NCBI GenBank assembly: GCA_035297145.1
Contig: DATGZN010000021.1
Span: 1-36,161 of the forward strand
Source of the DNA: QHXW01 sp035297145
Lineage (GTDB): Bacteria > Acidobacteriota > Terriglobia > Bryobacterales > Bryobacteraceae
Reading direction: 5' to 3'
Length of the DNA: 36,161 bases
Shown here: positions 6,869-15,278 of the stretch, piece by piece
Layout of the letters: every line of letters starts with the position of its first letter
Position numbering within the stretch: the first letter of the stretch is position 1
Position numbers and translations under genes: made by a program
The notes under the pieces: model-generated
Databases searched by the model: none
What the model was told of the DNA's origin: nothing
What the model saw: only the letters and a program-made list of their open reading frames with translations

Positions 6869-8584
6869 ATGTCGAGCATAGAGCAAGATCTACCCGAAAG
6901 TCCACGAGACGCCTCAAATATCTCGAATCTCCCGGAAGAGTTGACAACCAACGCTGGCTCGCGGCCGAACGAAACCGACAACCAGCAGGTGGACGCGGAG
7001 AAGCCAGGAGAGAGGCCCACTGGCTCAACGGCCGCACCTCTTCCGGTTGACAACGGTGATTCCACCAAGGGCGCAGGAGCAAAATCAAAAGGAAAATCGA
7101 GACCACGACCCAAGGCACCCGATGGAGACCAGGAAGAGGAGCGGCTTAGCCAGTCCCAAATTCTCATAAGGCTCGCACGGTCCAAAGCAACCTTCTTCCA
7201 CACCCCCGATTCCGAGCATTACGGACACCTCCAAGTCGGTAACCACGCCGAAGTGTGTCCGCTGAAATCGAAGACTTTCAAGCTTTGGCTCCAACGACTC
7301 TTTTTTGAGCACAAGGGCAAAGCCGTCAGCAGTGAGGCTCTCGCAGAAACGCTGGCGGTGCTCGAAGCTCAAGCGCTCTTTGAAGGCCGGGAGCATCGTG
7401 TCTATGTAAGAGTCGCGCAGTTCGAGAATCACGTTTACCTCGACCTGTGTAACAAGGACTGGGAGGTAGTTGAAATCGGCGCTGATGGCTGGCAGATCAT
7501 CAACTACCCGCCCGTGAAATTTCGCCGCTCTAAAAGCATGCTTCCTCTGCCCCGTCCGGAACGAGGCGGCGACCTTCGTGCGCTTCGGAGGTTCCTCAAT
7601 GCGCCGGACCAGGCCGTCTGGGTTCTCCTCATTGCATGGCTAGTTGGATCGTTGCACCCTGAAGGCCCATACCTGATCCTGGTATTGAATGGCGAGCAGG
7701 GGTCAATCAAAAGCACAGCGGCCAGAATCCTTCGGTCCTTGTTAGACCCCTCGAAGGCGCCGCTTCGCAGGCCACCACGCGATGAATCGGACCTCTCAAT
7801 CGCCGCACACAACAGTTGGGTTATCGCGCTGGATAACCTTTCATCACTTCCACCCTGGCTTGCGGACGAACTGTGTCGGCTGGCTACGGGGGCAGGCGGC
7901 TCCAGTCGCGAGTTGTACACGAATCTAGACGAGGTCGTCACTGACGCCAAACGGCCGATTGTGATTGCATCGATTGATGATTTGATATCCCGCAATGACC
8001 TGGCGGATCGCTGCGTCATCGTCACTTTACCGCCCCTCCCACCCAGAAAAAGGAAGCTGGAACGCGAGATTTGGGCGGAATTTGAGCAAGTCCGGCCGCA
8101 GATCCTGGGTGCGTTGCTGGACGCGGTCAGTGCAGCACTGCGCAATTCGCCCACATTGAAGATAAATCAACTGCCGCGCATGGCGGATGCGGTGCACTGG
8201 ATCGCCAGCGCCGAGGAGGTGTTGCCGTGGAAACCGGGGACTTTTCTGCGGGTCTATAAGAAGAGCCAAGAGGGATTGGTCAGGACCGCTCTGGAGTCCG
8301 ACGCGGTCGCATGCGCCGTCCGGGAACTCGTTAAGGGAGCTCGTTCCGAGTGGAAGGGCACGGCTACAGTTCTCTTGAGCGAACTGAACGACCGCATCAA
8401 CGGAACTCCTTTAGCAAACAAGCACTGGCCACAGACCGCCAACGTGCTCACGAGTAGGCTACGACGGGCAGCGCCGTTTCTTCGGCAAGTCGGGACAGAC
8501 GTTCAGTTTCACCGCAGGTCCGGTTCGAGGCTGATAACGATTCGTGCGAAGTCCGCGCGGGCTCCCAAAGTGACGACGCCTTGA
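6869..8584 (+). CDS. Plasmid/phage-satellite type ATPase, probable replication protein
   Basis: The 571-residue protein has a disordered, charged N-terminus (about 1-95) and a globular part from about 100. A P-loop NTPase core begins near 265 with Walker A GEQGSIKST (275-283) and Walker B WVIALDN (317-323). A conserved arginine follows in LADRC (about 378-382), as in AAA/superfamily 3-like helicases. The downstream phrase WAEFEQVRPQILGALLDAV is typical of an ATP-binding family carried on bacterial islands and plasmids. No primase motif is visible. It lies directly before an iteron-like noncoding region and an integrase gene, which supports a role in element replication. AAGG seven bases before the ATG gives a fair start. 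No signal peptide. Confidence 0.75.
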   Translation: MSSIEQDLPESPRDASNISNLPEELTTNAGSRPNETDNQQVDAEKPGERPTGSTAAPLPVDNGDSTKGAGAKSKGKSRPRPKAPDGDQEEERLSQSQILIRLARSKATFFHTPDSEHYGHLQVGNHAEVCPLKSKTFKLWLQRLFFEHKGKAVSSEALAETLAVLEAQALFEGREHRVYVRVAQFENHVYLDLCNKDWEVVEIGADGWQIINYPPVKFRRSKSMLPLPRPERGGDLRALRRFLNAPDQAVWVLLIAWLVGSLHPEGPYLILVLNGEQGSIKSTAARILRSLLDPSKAPLRRPPRDESDLSIAAHNSWVIALDNLSSLPPWLADELCRLATGAGGSSRELYTNLDEVVTDAKRPIVIASIDDLISRNDLADRCVIVTLPPLPPRKRKLEREIWAEFEQVRPQILGALLDAVSAALRNSPTLKINQLPRMADAVHWIASAEEVLPWKPGTFLRVYKKSQEGLVRTALESDAVACAVRELVKGARSEWKGTATVLLSELNDRINGTPLANKHWPQTANVLTSRLRRAAPFLRQVGTDVQFHRRSGSRLITIRAKSARAPKVTTP

Positions 8585-8997
8585 CGGAGTTATGACGGTC
8601 CCTTTGGGACGGATCGTCATTAGCGTATGTTCATGCGTTCAAGAGTGTTAAGCGGCTCGAAACCGAGGCTATGACGATCGTGACGATGTTTTGCATTCAA
8701 TTGCGGTTCCCGCGTGCCACGCACCTGATGACGCTGAACCGGGCGTGGGGACCCCTAGTTTTCTTTTCCTCTGAGATTGGAGGGAGAAAAAGGGGCGGAA
8801 GCGTAGGAGGGTACACCGAAGAGGTAGGCAAATCATCGTCATCATCGTCATCATCGTCACATCGTCATACTCCTCGTTGGCTCAACGCCTTACGCGTGAC
8901 GATCTTGAGCAGTGCGGCGTCATGCGCTCGTCATCGAATCGAAAGCAATGCCGACTACCGTTCGAGGAGACGGGGAGGCGGTAGGGCAATCTGAGCG
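8585..8997. repeat. Iteron-like noncoding region, candidate replication origin of the element
   Basis: The hexamer CGTCAT or its complement ATGACG occurs nine times in these 413 bases: 8592, 8615, 8671, 8728, 8837, 8846, 8863, 8918 and 8929. Chance would give about 0.2. Close variants (TGACGATG, CGTCACATC) add more. Three tandem copies of the 9-mer ATCATCGTC occupy 8832-8858 and a shortened fourth follows to 8868. The region has no credible gene and sits between the ATPase gene and the excisionase-like gene. Clustered short repeats next to a replication ATPase are the usual look of an iteron origin. Binding by the ATPase or an HTH protein is inference. Confidence 0.6.
8592..8620. promoter_or_regulatory. 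Hairpin built on ATGACG/CGTCAT arms
   Basis: Eight bases after the ATPase stop, ATGACG-GTCCC (8592-8602), a TTT loop and GGGAC (8606-8610) form a stem that continues, after a four-base bulge GGAT, to CGTCAT (8615-8620). It could end the ATPase transcript or be the first structured part of a replication origin, since its outer arms are the hexamer repeated through the following 300 bases. Confidence 0.45.
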
Positions 8998-9276
8998 ATG
9001 CAGAACGGCTTCAATTTCGATGCGCTGATCGATGCGCTTGCCGAGCTCGTGGCCGTTAAGGTTGCCGAGCGCACGCAAAATGGCCTCGCGCCGGTGAAGC
9101 CGCGGCTGCTCACTGTGGACCAGGCTGCTGTCTACATCGGCCGCACCAAAGAGGCCGTTCAGCACCTCATTACCGGCGGCAAACTGCCCTCGGTGCGCTC
9201 CGATCGGCGCGTCTTCGTAGACGTACTAGACCTTGACGCCTGGATTGAGGACAACAAACAGCGCGGAATCTCTTGA
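8998..9276 (+). CDS. Excisionase-like HTH protein
   Basis: The 92-residue product has an N-terminal helix (about 5-25) and a HTH_17 type winged helix from about 36. LLTVDQAAVYIGRTKEAVQHL is the family's opening helix pair, followed by the wing KLPSVRSDRRVFV and the closing DLDAWIEDN. These proteins set the direction of tyrosine recombinases or repress element genes. It stands between the iteron-like region and the integrase gene, and the integrase ATG lies 65 bases after its stop, so they are probably co-transcribed. The GGAGG at about 8974 is rather far from the ATG, so initiation may be weak. Confidence 0.8.
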   Translation: MQNGFNFDALIDALAELVAVKVAERTQNGLAPVKPRLLTVDQAAVYIGRTKEAVQHLITGGKLPSVRSDRRVFVDVLDLDAWIEDNKQRGIS

Positions 9277-9341
9277 CGGCGGGCGCAGCGCGCCGCAATA
9301 TCGATACCGCCGGTATTCTGATCTCCGGCAAAGGCGAACAC

Positions 9342-10478
9342 ATGAAGAAACGGAAACCCAGGACTGGGAGCATCTACGCGCGTGGTGGAACCTATTGGAT
9401 CAAGTATTACCGGAGGGGGCAGGCATTCCGCGAGTCGTCCCACAGCGACAGCTACGAGGAGGCAGAGCGGCTGTTGAAAAGGCGGCAGGGGGAGGTTGTG
9501 ACCGGAAAGTTTGCCGGTCTGACCGTTGAGCGGATCAGGATGGCAGAGCTTTTCAACGATGTGGTCGAGGACTACGTGATCAAGGGCCGGCGGAGCCTTG
9601 CTCAACTCGAATCACGCCTGAAGAACCACCTGAGGCCGGCATTCGGAGAAATCAGAGCCGCCGAGTTCTCGACTGGAAACATCAAGCGCTACATAGCGCG
9701 GCGGAGGCACGACGAGGCGAGCAACGCGACCATCAATCGAGAGCTGGAGGTCGTGGAGCGGGCGTTCGCCCTTGCGTCGGAGTCCGATCCGCCCAAGGTT
9801 GCACGCCTCGTCCGCATCCCGATGCTTGAAGAGGACAACATCAGGACCGGGTTTCTCGATGATGAGGGCTATGTGCTGTTAAAGCAGGCGCTGCCCGAGT
9901 ACCTGATCCCCTTGTTCGTGGTGGCGTATCACGTTGGAAACCGGCTTGGCGAGCTAAAAAAGTTGCGGTGGGAGCAGGTCGACTTCAAGAACAATCAGAT
10001 CCTCATCACCGCCCGCACAGCGAAAAACAAAAAGCCCAGGACCCTGCCCATCTACGGGGAGATGCGCGAGTGGCTTCTGATTCAGCGAGATATCCGGGAC
10101 GCCCGGTTTCCGGCTTGCCCCTTAGTGTTCCATCACGAAGGTCAGCCGATCGTGGAGTTCAGGAAAGCGTGGGCTTCAGCCTGCAAACGCGCCCAGGTCC
10201 CTGGCCTCCTGTTCCATGATCTGCGCCGCTCTGCGATCCGCAATATGCGATTGGCAGGCATTCCAGAGAACGTTGCCATGGAGATCTCAGGACACCGGAC
10301 ACGATCGGTCTTTGATCGATATTCCATCGTCGGAGCACGTGAGCTGGCCGACGCCGCTCAGAAGATGGAGCATCGCCTAAACCAGAGTTTGGGCACAATC
10401 TCGGGCACAATCGCCAATTCCGAGTCCGACACCGGGGAGCCGGACAACTCAAAAGCCGTCCGCAAACAGTTGAATTGA
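9342..10478 (+). CDS. Tyrosine recombinase / integrase of the satellite element
   Basis: I take the ATG at 9342, preceded by AAAGGCG, giving 378 residues; a TTG at 9273 would add 23 unlikely residues. The N-terminus (about 1-55) looks like an arm-binding domain (MKKRKPRTGSIYARGGTYWI), then a core-binding domain to about 155. The catalytic domain shows R in GNRLGEL, K in TAKNKKPR, HDLRR, GHRTRS and the nucleophile in DRYS. Its stop is 23 bases from the 3' end of a tRNA-fMet gene on the opposite strand, the classic position for an integrase that uses a tRNA 3' end. It is unrelated in detail to the recombinase at 3456-4451. Confidence 0.9.
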   Translation: MKKRKPRTGSIYARGGTYWIKYYRRGQAFRESSHSDSYEEAERLLKRRQGEVVTGKFAGLTVERIRMAELFNDVVEDYVIKGRRSLAQLESRLKNHLRPAFGEIRAAEFSTGNIKRYIARRRHDEASNATINRELEVVERAFALASESDPPKVARLVRIPMLEEDNIRTGFLDDEGYVLLKQALPEYLIPLFVVAYHVGNRLGELKKLRWEQVDFKNNQILITARTAKNKKPRTLPIYGEMREWLLIQRDIRDARFPACPLVFHHEGQPIVEFRKAWASACKRAQVPGLLFHDLRRSAIRNMRLAGIPENVAMEISGHRTRSVFDRYSIVGARELADAAQKMEHRLNQSLGTISGTIANSESDTGEPDNSKAVRKQLN

Positions 10479-10501
10479 AACGGAGCTTCAGGCAGGAGCT
10501 T

Positions 10502-10578
<77 letters not shown>

Positions 10579-10698
10579 CCCTTATCCTAGCGTCACTCAC
10601 CGGAACAGTCAAACTTCGCGTCGCGTCGCGGCGGGCGTTCTGTGCGCTCCGCTTTTTTTCGGTAAAATCGGAAGTTACCGTCATCGAAAGGGCTCTAT

Positions 10699-11226
10699 TT
10701 GGCCACGAAGCCGCCGACCGTCATCGCCATCTATCCCGGCTCGTTTGATCCCATCACCAACGGGCATCTGGACCTGATCGAGCGCGGCTCGAAGCTCTTC
10801 GATCGGCTGATCGTCTCGATCCTGTGCAACGACGAGAAGGAGCCGTTGTTCAGCGTCGAGGAGCGAGTTGAGATGTTGCGCGAGGTGCTGCGCGGGTTTC
10901 CCAACGTGGAAGTGGATCACTTCGACGGCCTGCTGGTGGATTATGCCGCCACGCGCGGCGCCACGGTGCTGCTGCGCGGCATCCGCGCCATATCGGACTA
11001 TGAGAAAGAATTGCAGATGGCGCTCATGAACCGGCGGCTGCGCCCCGACATTGAAACGTTGTTCTTGATGGCGGGCGAAGCCCACTCGTTCATCAGCTCG
11101 CGGATCGTCAAGGAAGTTTTTCGGCTGGGCGGCAATGTGGCCGGACTGGTGCCGCCATCGGTCGAGGCGCGGCTCCACAAACGCCTTCACGCCGTCACGA
11201 CAGGGGCACACAAACATTCGGAATAG
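10699..11226 (+). CDS. coaD: Phosphopantetheine adenylyltransferase
   Basis: This 175-residue enzyme transfers AMP from ATP to 4'-phosphopantetheine, the fourth step of coenzyme A synthesis, in the cytoplasm. It has the nucleotidyltransferase motif PGSFDPITNGHLDLIERG (about 13-30), with the NGH form of the T/HxGH site. RGIRAISDYEKE is at about 94-105 and the C-terminal ISSRIVKE helix at about 133-140. The start is a TTG at 10699, eight bases after AAAGG; no better start fits the family N-terminus. The aminotransferase gene follows 6 bases after the stop, so the two form an operon. Length and motifs are normal. Confidence 0.95.
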   Translation: MATKPPTVIAIYPGSFDPITNGHLDLIERGSKLFDRLIVSILCNDEKEPLFSVEERVEMLREVLRGFPNVEVDHFDGLLVDYAATRGATVLLRGIRAISDYEKELQMALMNRRLRPDIETLFLMAGEAHSFISSRIVKEVFRLGGNVAGLVPPSVEARLHKRLHAVTTGAHKHSE

Positions 11227-11232
11227 GAGAAC

Positions 11233-12426
11233 ATGGCACTCGAACTGAAAACTGAAATTGCAGACCGAATCGCTCTGATCAGCGTTTCGTCCACCATGAA
11301 GGTTGCGGCCGATGCGGAAAAACTCCGCGCGCAGGGCGTCGACGTGGTCGACTTCGGCGCAGGCGAGCCGGACTTCCCAACTCCCGACAACATCAAGCAG
11401 GCTGCCGTCCGTGCCATCGAAGGGAACTTCACCAAGTACACCAACGCGGGCGGCACGCTGGAGCTGAAACAAGCCGTTTGTGAGCGCCACGCCCACGATT
11501 TCGGCACGGCCTATACGCCCGCCGAATGCATCATCAGCGTGGGCGGCAAGCACGTGATCTTCAATCTCACGCAGGCGCTGGTCAACCCCGGCGACGAAGT
11601 GATCATCCCCGTGCCCTACTGGGTGACGTACAAAGACGTGGTGAATTACGCCGGCGGCAAGTGCATCTTCGTGGAAACCGACGAGCTGAACGGCTTCACG
11701 CTGACCGCGGCCATGATCGAGCCTTACCTGACCGCGCGCACGAAGATGATTCTGATCAACTCGCCCTCAAACCCCAGCGGCGCGGTGCTCGAGCGGCAAG
11801 AGTTCGAGAAGATCTATCACCTGACCTCGCGGCGCGGAATCTATCTGCTGACCGATGAATGCTACTGCCACTTTCTCTATCAGGGCACGCCGTACTCGAT
11901 CGCATCGCTGCCCGGAGCGAAGGAAACCGTGCTGGTGGCGGGCACGCTCTCCAAAACGTATGCCATGACCGGATGGCGTGTCGGCTTCGGTCTGGTTCCG
12001 CAGCCCATCGCGGGCGCCATGCTGAAATTGCAGAGCCACTCGACATCCAACCCGACCTCGATTTCGCAGAAGGCCGGCGTCGAGGCGCTGCGCGGGCCGC
12101 AGGATTCCGTGCAGGTGATGTTAGCCGAGTACCGCCGCCGCCGCGATTTTGTAGTCCGGCGCCTGAACGAGATCCCCGGTGTCAAATGCGCCGAACCGAA
12201 AGGCGCGTTCTACGCCTACCCGAACATCGGCGTTGCGCTGGGCAAGAAGGGCATCCAGAACACGCTGCAATTCTCGGAACGGTTGCTCGCCGACGCGCAT
12301 GTTGCCGTCGTTCCAGGAGAGGCGTTCGGCACCGACCGCCACATCCGCATCTCCTATGCGACCTCCCTGCACGAATTGACGCGCGGTCTCGACCGGCTAC
12401 ATCATTTCATTGAAGGGTTGGGCTGA
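11233..12426 (+). CDS. Class I aminotransferase (aspartate aminotransferase family)
   Basis: The 397-residue PLP enzyme has the fold-type I layout. FGAGEPDFPTP is at about 41-51, NSPSNPSGAV at 176-185, the cofactor-contacting aspartate in LLTDE at 208, the Schiff-base lysine K241 in LSKTYAMTGWRVG, and a terminal arginine in HIRISYA. These features fit the subgroup Ib aspartate/prephenate aminotransferases, which move the amino group of aspartate or glutamate to oxaloacetate or prephenate. Which one cannot be told from sequence alone. AGGAG stands just upstream of the ATG. It follows coaD by 6 bases, without an obvious pathway link. Confidence 0.9.
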   Translation: MALELKTEIADRIALISVSSTMKVAADAEKLRAQGVDVVDFGAGEPDFPTPDNIKQAAVRAIEGNFTKYTNAGGTLELKQAVCERHAHDFGTAYTPAECIISVGGKHVIFNLTQALVNPGDEVIIPVPYWVTYKDVVNYAGGKCIFVETDELNGFTLTAAMIEPYLTARTKMILINSPSNPSGAVLERQEFEKIYHLTSRRGIYLLTDECYCHFLYQGTPYSIASLPGAKETVLVAGTLSKTYAMTGWRVGFGLVPQPIAGAMLKLQSHSTSNPTSISQKAGVEALRGPQDSVQVMLAEYRRRRDFVVRRLNEIPGVKCAEPKGAFYAYPNIGVALGKKGIQNTLQFSERLLADAHVAVVPGEAFGTDRHIRISYATSLHELTRGLDRLHHFIEGLG

Positions 12427-12471
12427 CATTCAGTCGATCCCACGAAGTTTGGCGGCCAGAAGGGAGCAACA

Positions 12472-12786
12472 ATGCGCTGGTACCACTATGTGGCGTACTT
12501 CTTCGGGGGCGCATTCCTCGCAAATTCCCTGCCCCATCTCGGCAATGGGATCTCGGGGCATGCGTTCCAGAGCCCCTTCGCATCACCACCCGGCGAGGGA
12601 TTGTCATCCTCGACGGTTAATGTCCTATGGGGCCTCTTCAACCTTGCCGTCGGCTACCTGCTCGTCTGTCGTGTCGGCAGCTTCAATCTGCGCAAGACGC
12701 AGCACGTGCTCGTCCTAGGGGCGGGCATTGTGCTCGAGTCGCTCATGCTCGCCCACGCGTTCGGAAGGTTCCACGGGGGGCTTTGA
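12472..12786 (+). CDS. Small membrane protein, conserved-type hypothetical
   Basis: The 104-residue product begins MRWYHYVAYFFGGAFLANS, a membrane helix at the N-terminus, and has two further hydrophobic stretches at about 47-65 and 76-93. The residues between the first two helices are rich in glycine, proline and serine (HLGNGISGHAF to about 45). AGAAGGGAG lies before the ATG. It probably belongs to a small family of uncharacterised three-helix membrane proteins. It lies 45 bases after the aminotransferase gene and before a hairpin, so it may be the last gene of the coaD transcript. Confidence 0.65.
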   Translation: MRWYHYVAYFFGGAFLANSLPHLGNGISGHAFQSPFASPPGEGLSSSTVNVLWGLFNLAVGYLLVCRVGSFNLRKTQHVLVLGAGIVLESLMLAHAFGRFHGGL

Positions 12787-12798
12787 ACCCAACTAGGA

Positions 12799-12814
12799 CG
12801 GGCATTCGTGCCCG
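12799..12814. terminator. Short hairpin with TTCG loop between convergent genes
   Basis: CGGGCA and TGCCCG pair around the very stable loop TTCG. It lies between the stop of the small membrane protein gene (plus) and the stop of the DUF3617 gene (minus), so it could serve both. No long T-run follows on either side. Confidence 0.55.
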
Positions 12815-12819
12815 CCCGT

Positions 12820-13314
12820 TCAGTGCTTCCAGGAGGCGACTTTCTTCCCGTCCGGGGTCATCATGTCCCCCGGCTCAACGCCGTCCGGACACGCGCCGGT
12901 GTAGGTCTGATCCATCACCATGTTCATTTCGCTCATGCCGGCCAGTGGCGGCGTGTACGTGGTGTGCGTCTCGGAGTGAGTAGCAGTCTCGCTGACAATC
13001 GTAGTCGTGGTCTTACCGTGGACTACCGTGTCCTGTGCGGTGCACTCGGTTTCCAGCGTGGTCGTTCCGCCCGACGAGGTGTCACTGATGGTCTTGCAAG
13101 TCGGTGGTATCTTTTTTGCCTTCTCCCGCACATAGTCATCATAGGCGTGATTGCGGCAGATCGATCGGGTGACTTCCCTCTTCTTGCCGGAAGGCTGGTC
13201 AGTGGCTACGGAGTGGATGGACCAGAGTCCCTCTTTCAACGGCGGGGTGTCGGCGGCAGGGCTAATGCCGATTAGGAGGATGATTGGGACGGGGAATAAG
13301 GAGATTCTCTTCAT
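12820..13314 (-). CDS. DUF3617 family exported protein
   Basis: The 164-residue product has a signal peptide (MKRISLFPVPIILLIGIS, cleavage near residue 21 after SPA). The mature part carries the family signature: KEGLWSI near the start of the domain, C-containing segments in SICRNH, PTCKTI and ETEC, and the closing DQTYTGACPDGVEPGDMM. DUF3617 proteins are periplasmic, of unknown role, and frequent in Acidobacteria and Proteobacteria. The central stretch (about 78-118) is unusually rich in threonine. It converges with the membrane protein gene. No partner gene is evident. Confidence 0.8.
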   Translation of the reverse strand: MKRISLFPVPIILLIGISPAADTPPLKEGLWSIHSVATDQPSGKKREVTRSICRNHAYDDYVREKAKKIPPTCKTISDTSSGGTTTLETECTAQDTVVHGKTTTTIVSETATHSETHTTYTPPLAGMSEMNMVMDQTYTGACPDGVEPGDMMTPDGKKVASWKH

Positions 13315-13535
13315 TAATAGCGATTATATGCGTTTCATTCGCGATTTGAACCACTCCATTCCAGCGTGAGGTTAACGCCACGTTTGCGGAAGGCCCGCGG
13401 CTTTTTTGGCGTGACAAACCGAAAGGCCGCAGGTACCCGCAAACGGCGCGTGTCCCTGCGCTACATCTTTCTAGCCCAAGGTTAGGTTCTGGTCTACAAT
13501 GTGAAGTCGATTTCGCAGCCACAGGAGCCATCATC

Positions 13536-14448
13536 ATGAAAAAAGTGCTCTGCGGAGCTGCCCTCGCGGGTATCGTATTTCTTGTCTATAGCGGATTGGT
13601 TCCGAACGTAAACGGGGCTTCGAGCGCGCCGTCCATTCTCGAGCCCGCATCGGGTGCGTTGCTCGGTCTATATTACGGCGCTGGCAGCGTGGCCGAGACG
13701 GCGGCGAAGCTCGGGCGTACACCCGCGGTTCACCTCACGTACTACGCGTGGGCCGCCGACTGGACCGGCAGCGTCACCAAGGCAGACCTGGCGGAAGGGC
13801 GCATCCCTCTCGTCAACTGGGAACCGCACCACATCGACTTCGCCAAGATTATCGACGGGAGCCTCGATGCAACGATCATCGCGCGTGCCAACGGCTCCAA
13901 AGCACTCGGCAAGCAGTTCTTCCTCGACTTCGCCGCCGAGATGAATGGCGATGAGGCGTGGAGCGGCAACAACGCCCCCTTGTACGTTTCCGCTTATCGA
14001 CACATTCACGACCTCTTCGTTGCCGCGGGCGCTACTAACGTGGTTTGGGCGTGGTGTCCGAACGTCACGGATACGCCCGGCGGGAACCGGACGACGATGG
14101 ACTACTATCCCGGCGATGCTTACGTCGATTGGACGGGAGTCGATGGGTACAACTGGGGTGTGAAGAACGGCGGCTGGCAGAGCTTCGAGCAGGTGTTCCG
14201 CGAGATCTACCCGCTCCTGGCGGCGAAGAAGAAGCCGATCCTGATTGGAGATGGCGTCCGCTGAAGTTGGCGGAGACAAGGGCAAGTGGATCGACGACAT
14301 CATTCCCACTCTGCGCACCAAGTTCCCGCTCATCAAGGGTCTCATCTGGTTCGACATCAACAAGGAACGGGATTGGCGCTTCAGTTCGTCTCCGGCATCG
14401 GAAGCGGCGTTCATGCGCATGGTGAAGGATCCGTATTTCAATCGGTAG
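13536..14448 (+). pseudogene. GH26-like glycoside hydrolase broken by a frameshift
   Basis: The first frame (13536-14264) gives a signal peptide (MKKVLCGAALAGIVFLVYSG) and a TIM-barrel typical of GH26 mannanase-type enzymes, with the acid/base glutamate in FAAEMNGDEAW. The frame ends early in ILIGDGVR. The frame at 14248-14448 continues the family sequence as EMASAEVGGDKGKWIDD through GLIWFDINKERDW to the natural end. The join needs IGEMAS, where E is the expected catalytic nucleophile. GGAGATGG here looks like GGAGAGATGG with one GA lost from a GAGA run. With the two bases restored the protein would have about 304 residues. AGGAG precedes the ATG. Real mutation or assembly error cannot be told apart from one sequence. 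Confidence 0.75.
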
Positions 14449-14657
14449 GAATTCCGCGGATCGCGATGTGGCGTAGCGCCTCTTTTCGCGTCTTCCCCGC
14501 AATTACCGAACCGCGCGGCCTATTTACGCAACCGAACTGCTTCGCTCTGACCCCGACAAGGCCGCGCACGCCAGGCCTCGCCAATCATCGCCTCTGGCCG
14601 GTGTCGCCGGCGGAATATCTAATAGAACGCCGGGCTCCCTATGCAGCCAACCTTGAT

Positions 14658-15278
14658 CTAGCCCTTCACCCTTCCTTCGGCTAGAAATTTTTCGATCGCC
14701 ATTAAGAAATCACGCTCCGATTTCGGGTGCGGTTGAAGGTTATCCGCCCACGATCTACCTGGGTGAAGTACATCCCACGGAGAGCGTTGCTGCTGATAGC
14801 GTCCCTTCCCCGGATCGTGATTGCCAAAGCCGTCGATCAGGTGGTTCCATACCGGCGAGAACATTTCGATCAAGAGAGATTCACCAAGGGGAATCCAAAT
14901 ATCATCTACAACGAGATAGCGGCAAGAAAAGTGTTTGATATCAAGGTTCTTGGTCGCCTGGATGGATTCCGCGTGCTCGGCCAGCCGACCGTACAACGCT
15001 GGCCCAGCGGGAAGGTCTAGCCCAAAGCCACCCTTCCGCGCCCCAGCGGGGACCGCCTTGCCCACATAGATCGGACCAGCTGGACCCCCTGTCTCGTCGT
15101 TCGCCGCAAGGGCCCTGTAAGCCGGATAGTCGCCCGTGTAGTAGATGGCATAGATACCTGCACCGATAAACTTCTCTTCTGGTGGGAGAGGGCAAAGCGG
15201 GCGGGCGAGTAGTGCATCGGCAACGCTGACTCCAAGATTCTTCTTGTCCAAAGGATTGTATTGCTGCTCAACTCGCAA
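14658..15278 (-). CDS. Eco29kI-type GIY-YIG restriction endonuclease
   Basis: The 206-residue protein shows GIYAIYYTG (about 41-49) and PIYVGKA (69-75), the two halves of the GIY-YIG nuclease site. R98 and H102 of YGRLAEH follow, then E133 and N145 of GESLLIEMFSPVWN. These match the catalytic R, H, E and N of Eco29kI, with the same 4- and 12-residue spacings. Eco29kI cuts CCGCGG; target identity here is inferred from family only. The TTG start at 15278 overlaps the methyltransferase stop by 11 bases, so the nuclease is translated after, and probably coupled to, the protective methylase. Confidence 0.88.
   Translation of the reverse strand: MRVEQQYNPLDKKNLGVSVADALLARPLCPLPPEEKFIGAGIYAIYYTGDYPAYRALAANDETGGPAGPIYVGKAVPAGARKGGFGLDLPAGPALYGRLAEHAESIQATKNLDIKHFSCRYLVVDDIWIPLGESLLIEMFSPVWNHLIDGFGNHDPGKGRYQQQRSPWDVLHPGRSWADNLQPHPKSERDFLMAIEKFLAEGRVKG

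Noticed and set aside
6805..7050. 81-residue TTG-start ORF between the HTH and ATPase genes
   Set aside because: The first 25 residues look protein-like, but most of the frame overlaps the ATPase N-terminus and becomes arginine-rich shadow; the region also forms a hairpin.
8832..8868. Short CRISPR-like tandem repeat
   Set aside because: The 9-base units lie head to tail without unique spacers and no cas genes are present; it is a simple tandem array within the iteron-like region.
8671..8994. 107-residue ORF in the iteron-like region
   Set aside because: Its serine run only reflects the ATC/GTC tandem repeat; there is no ribosome site and no family likeness.
10681..11553. 290-residue minus-strand ORF opposite coaD and the aminotransferase
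   Set aside because: It is rich in His, Arg and Gln, as expected of an antisense shadow of GC-rich genes, and lies opposite two well-identified genes.
14241..14264. Programmed frameshift in the GH26-like gene
   Set aside because: There is no slippery heptamer or downstream structure, and GH26 enzymes are not known to use frameshifting; a two-base loss is simpler.
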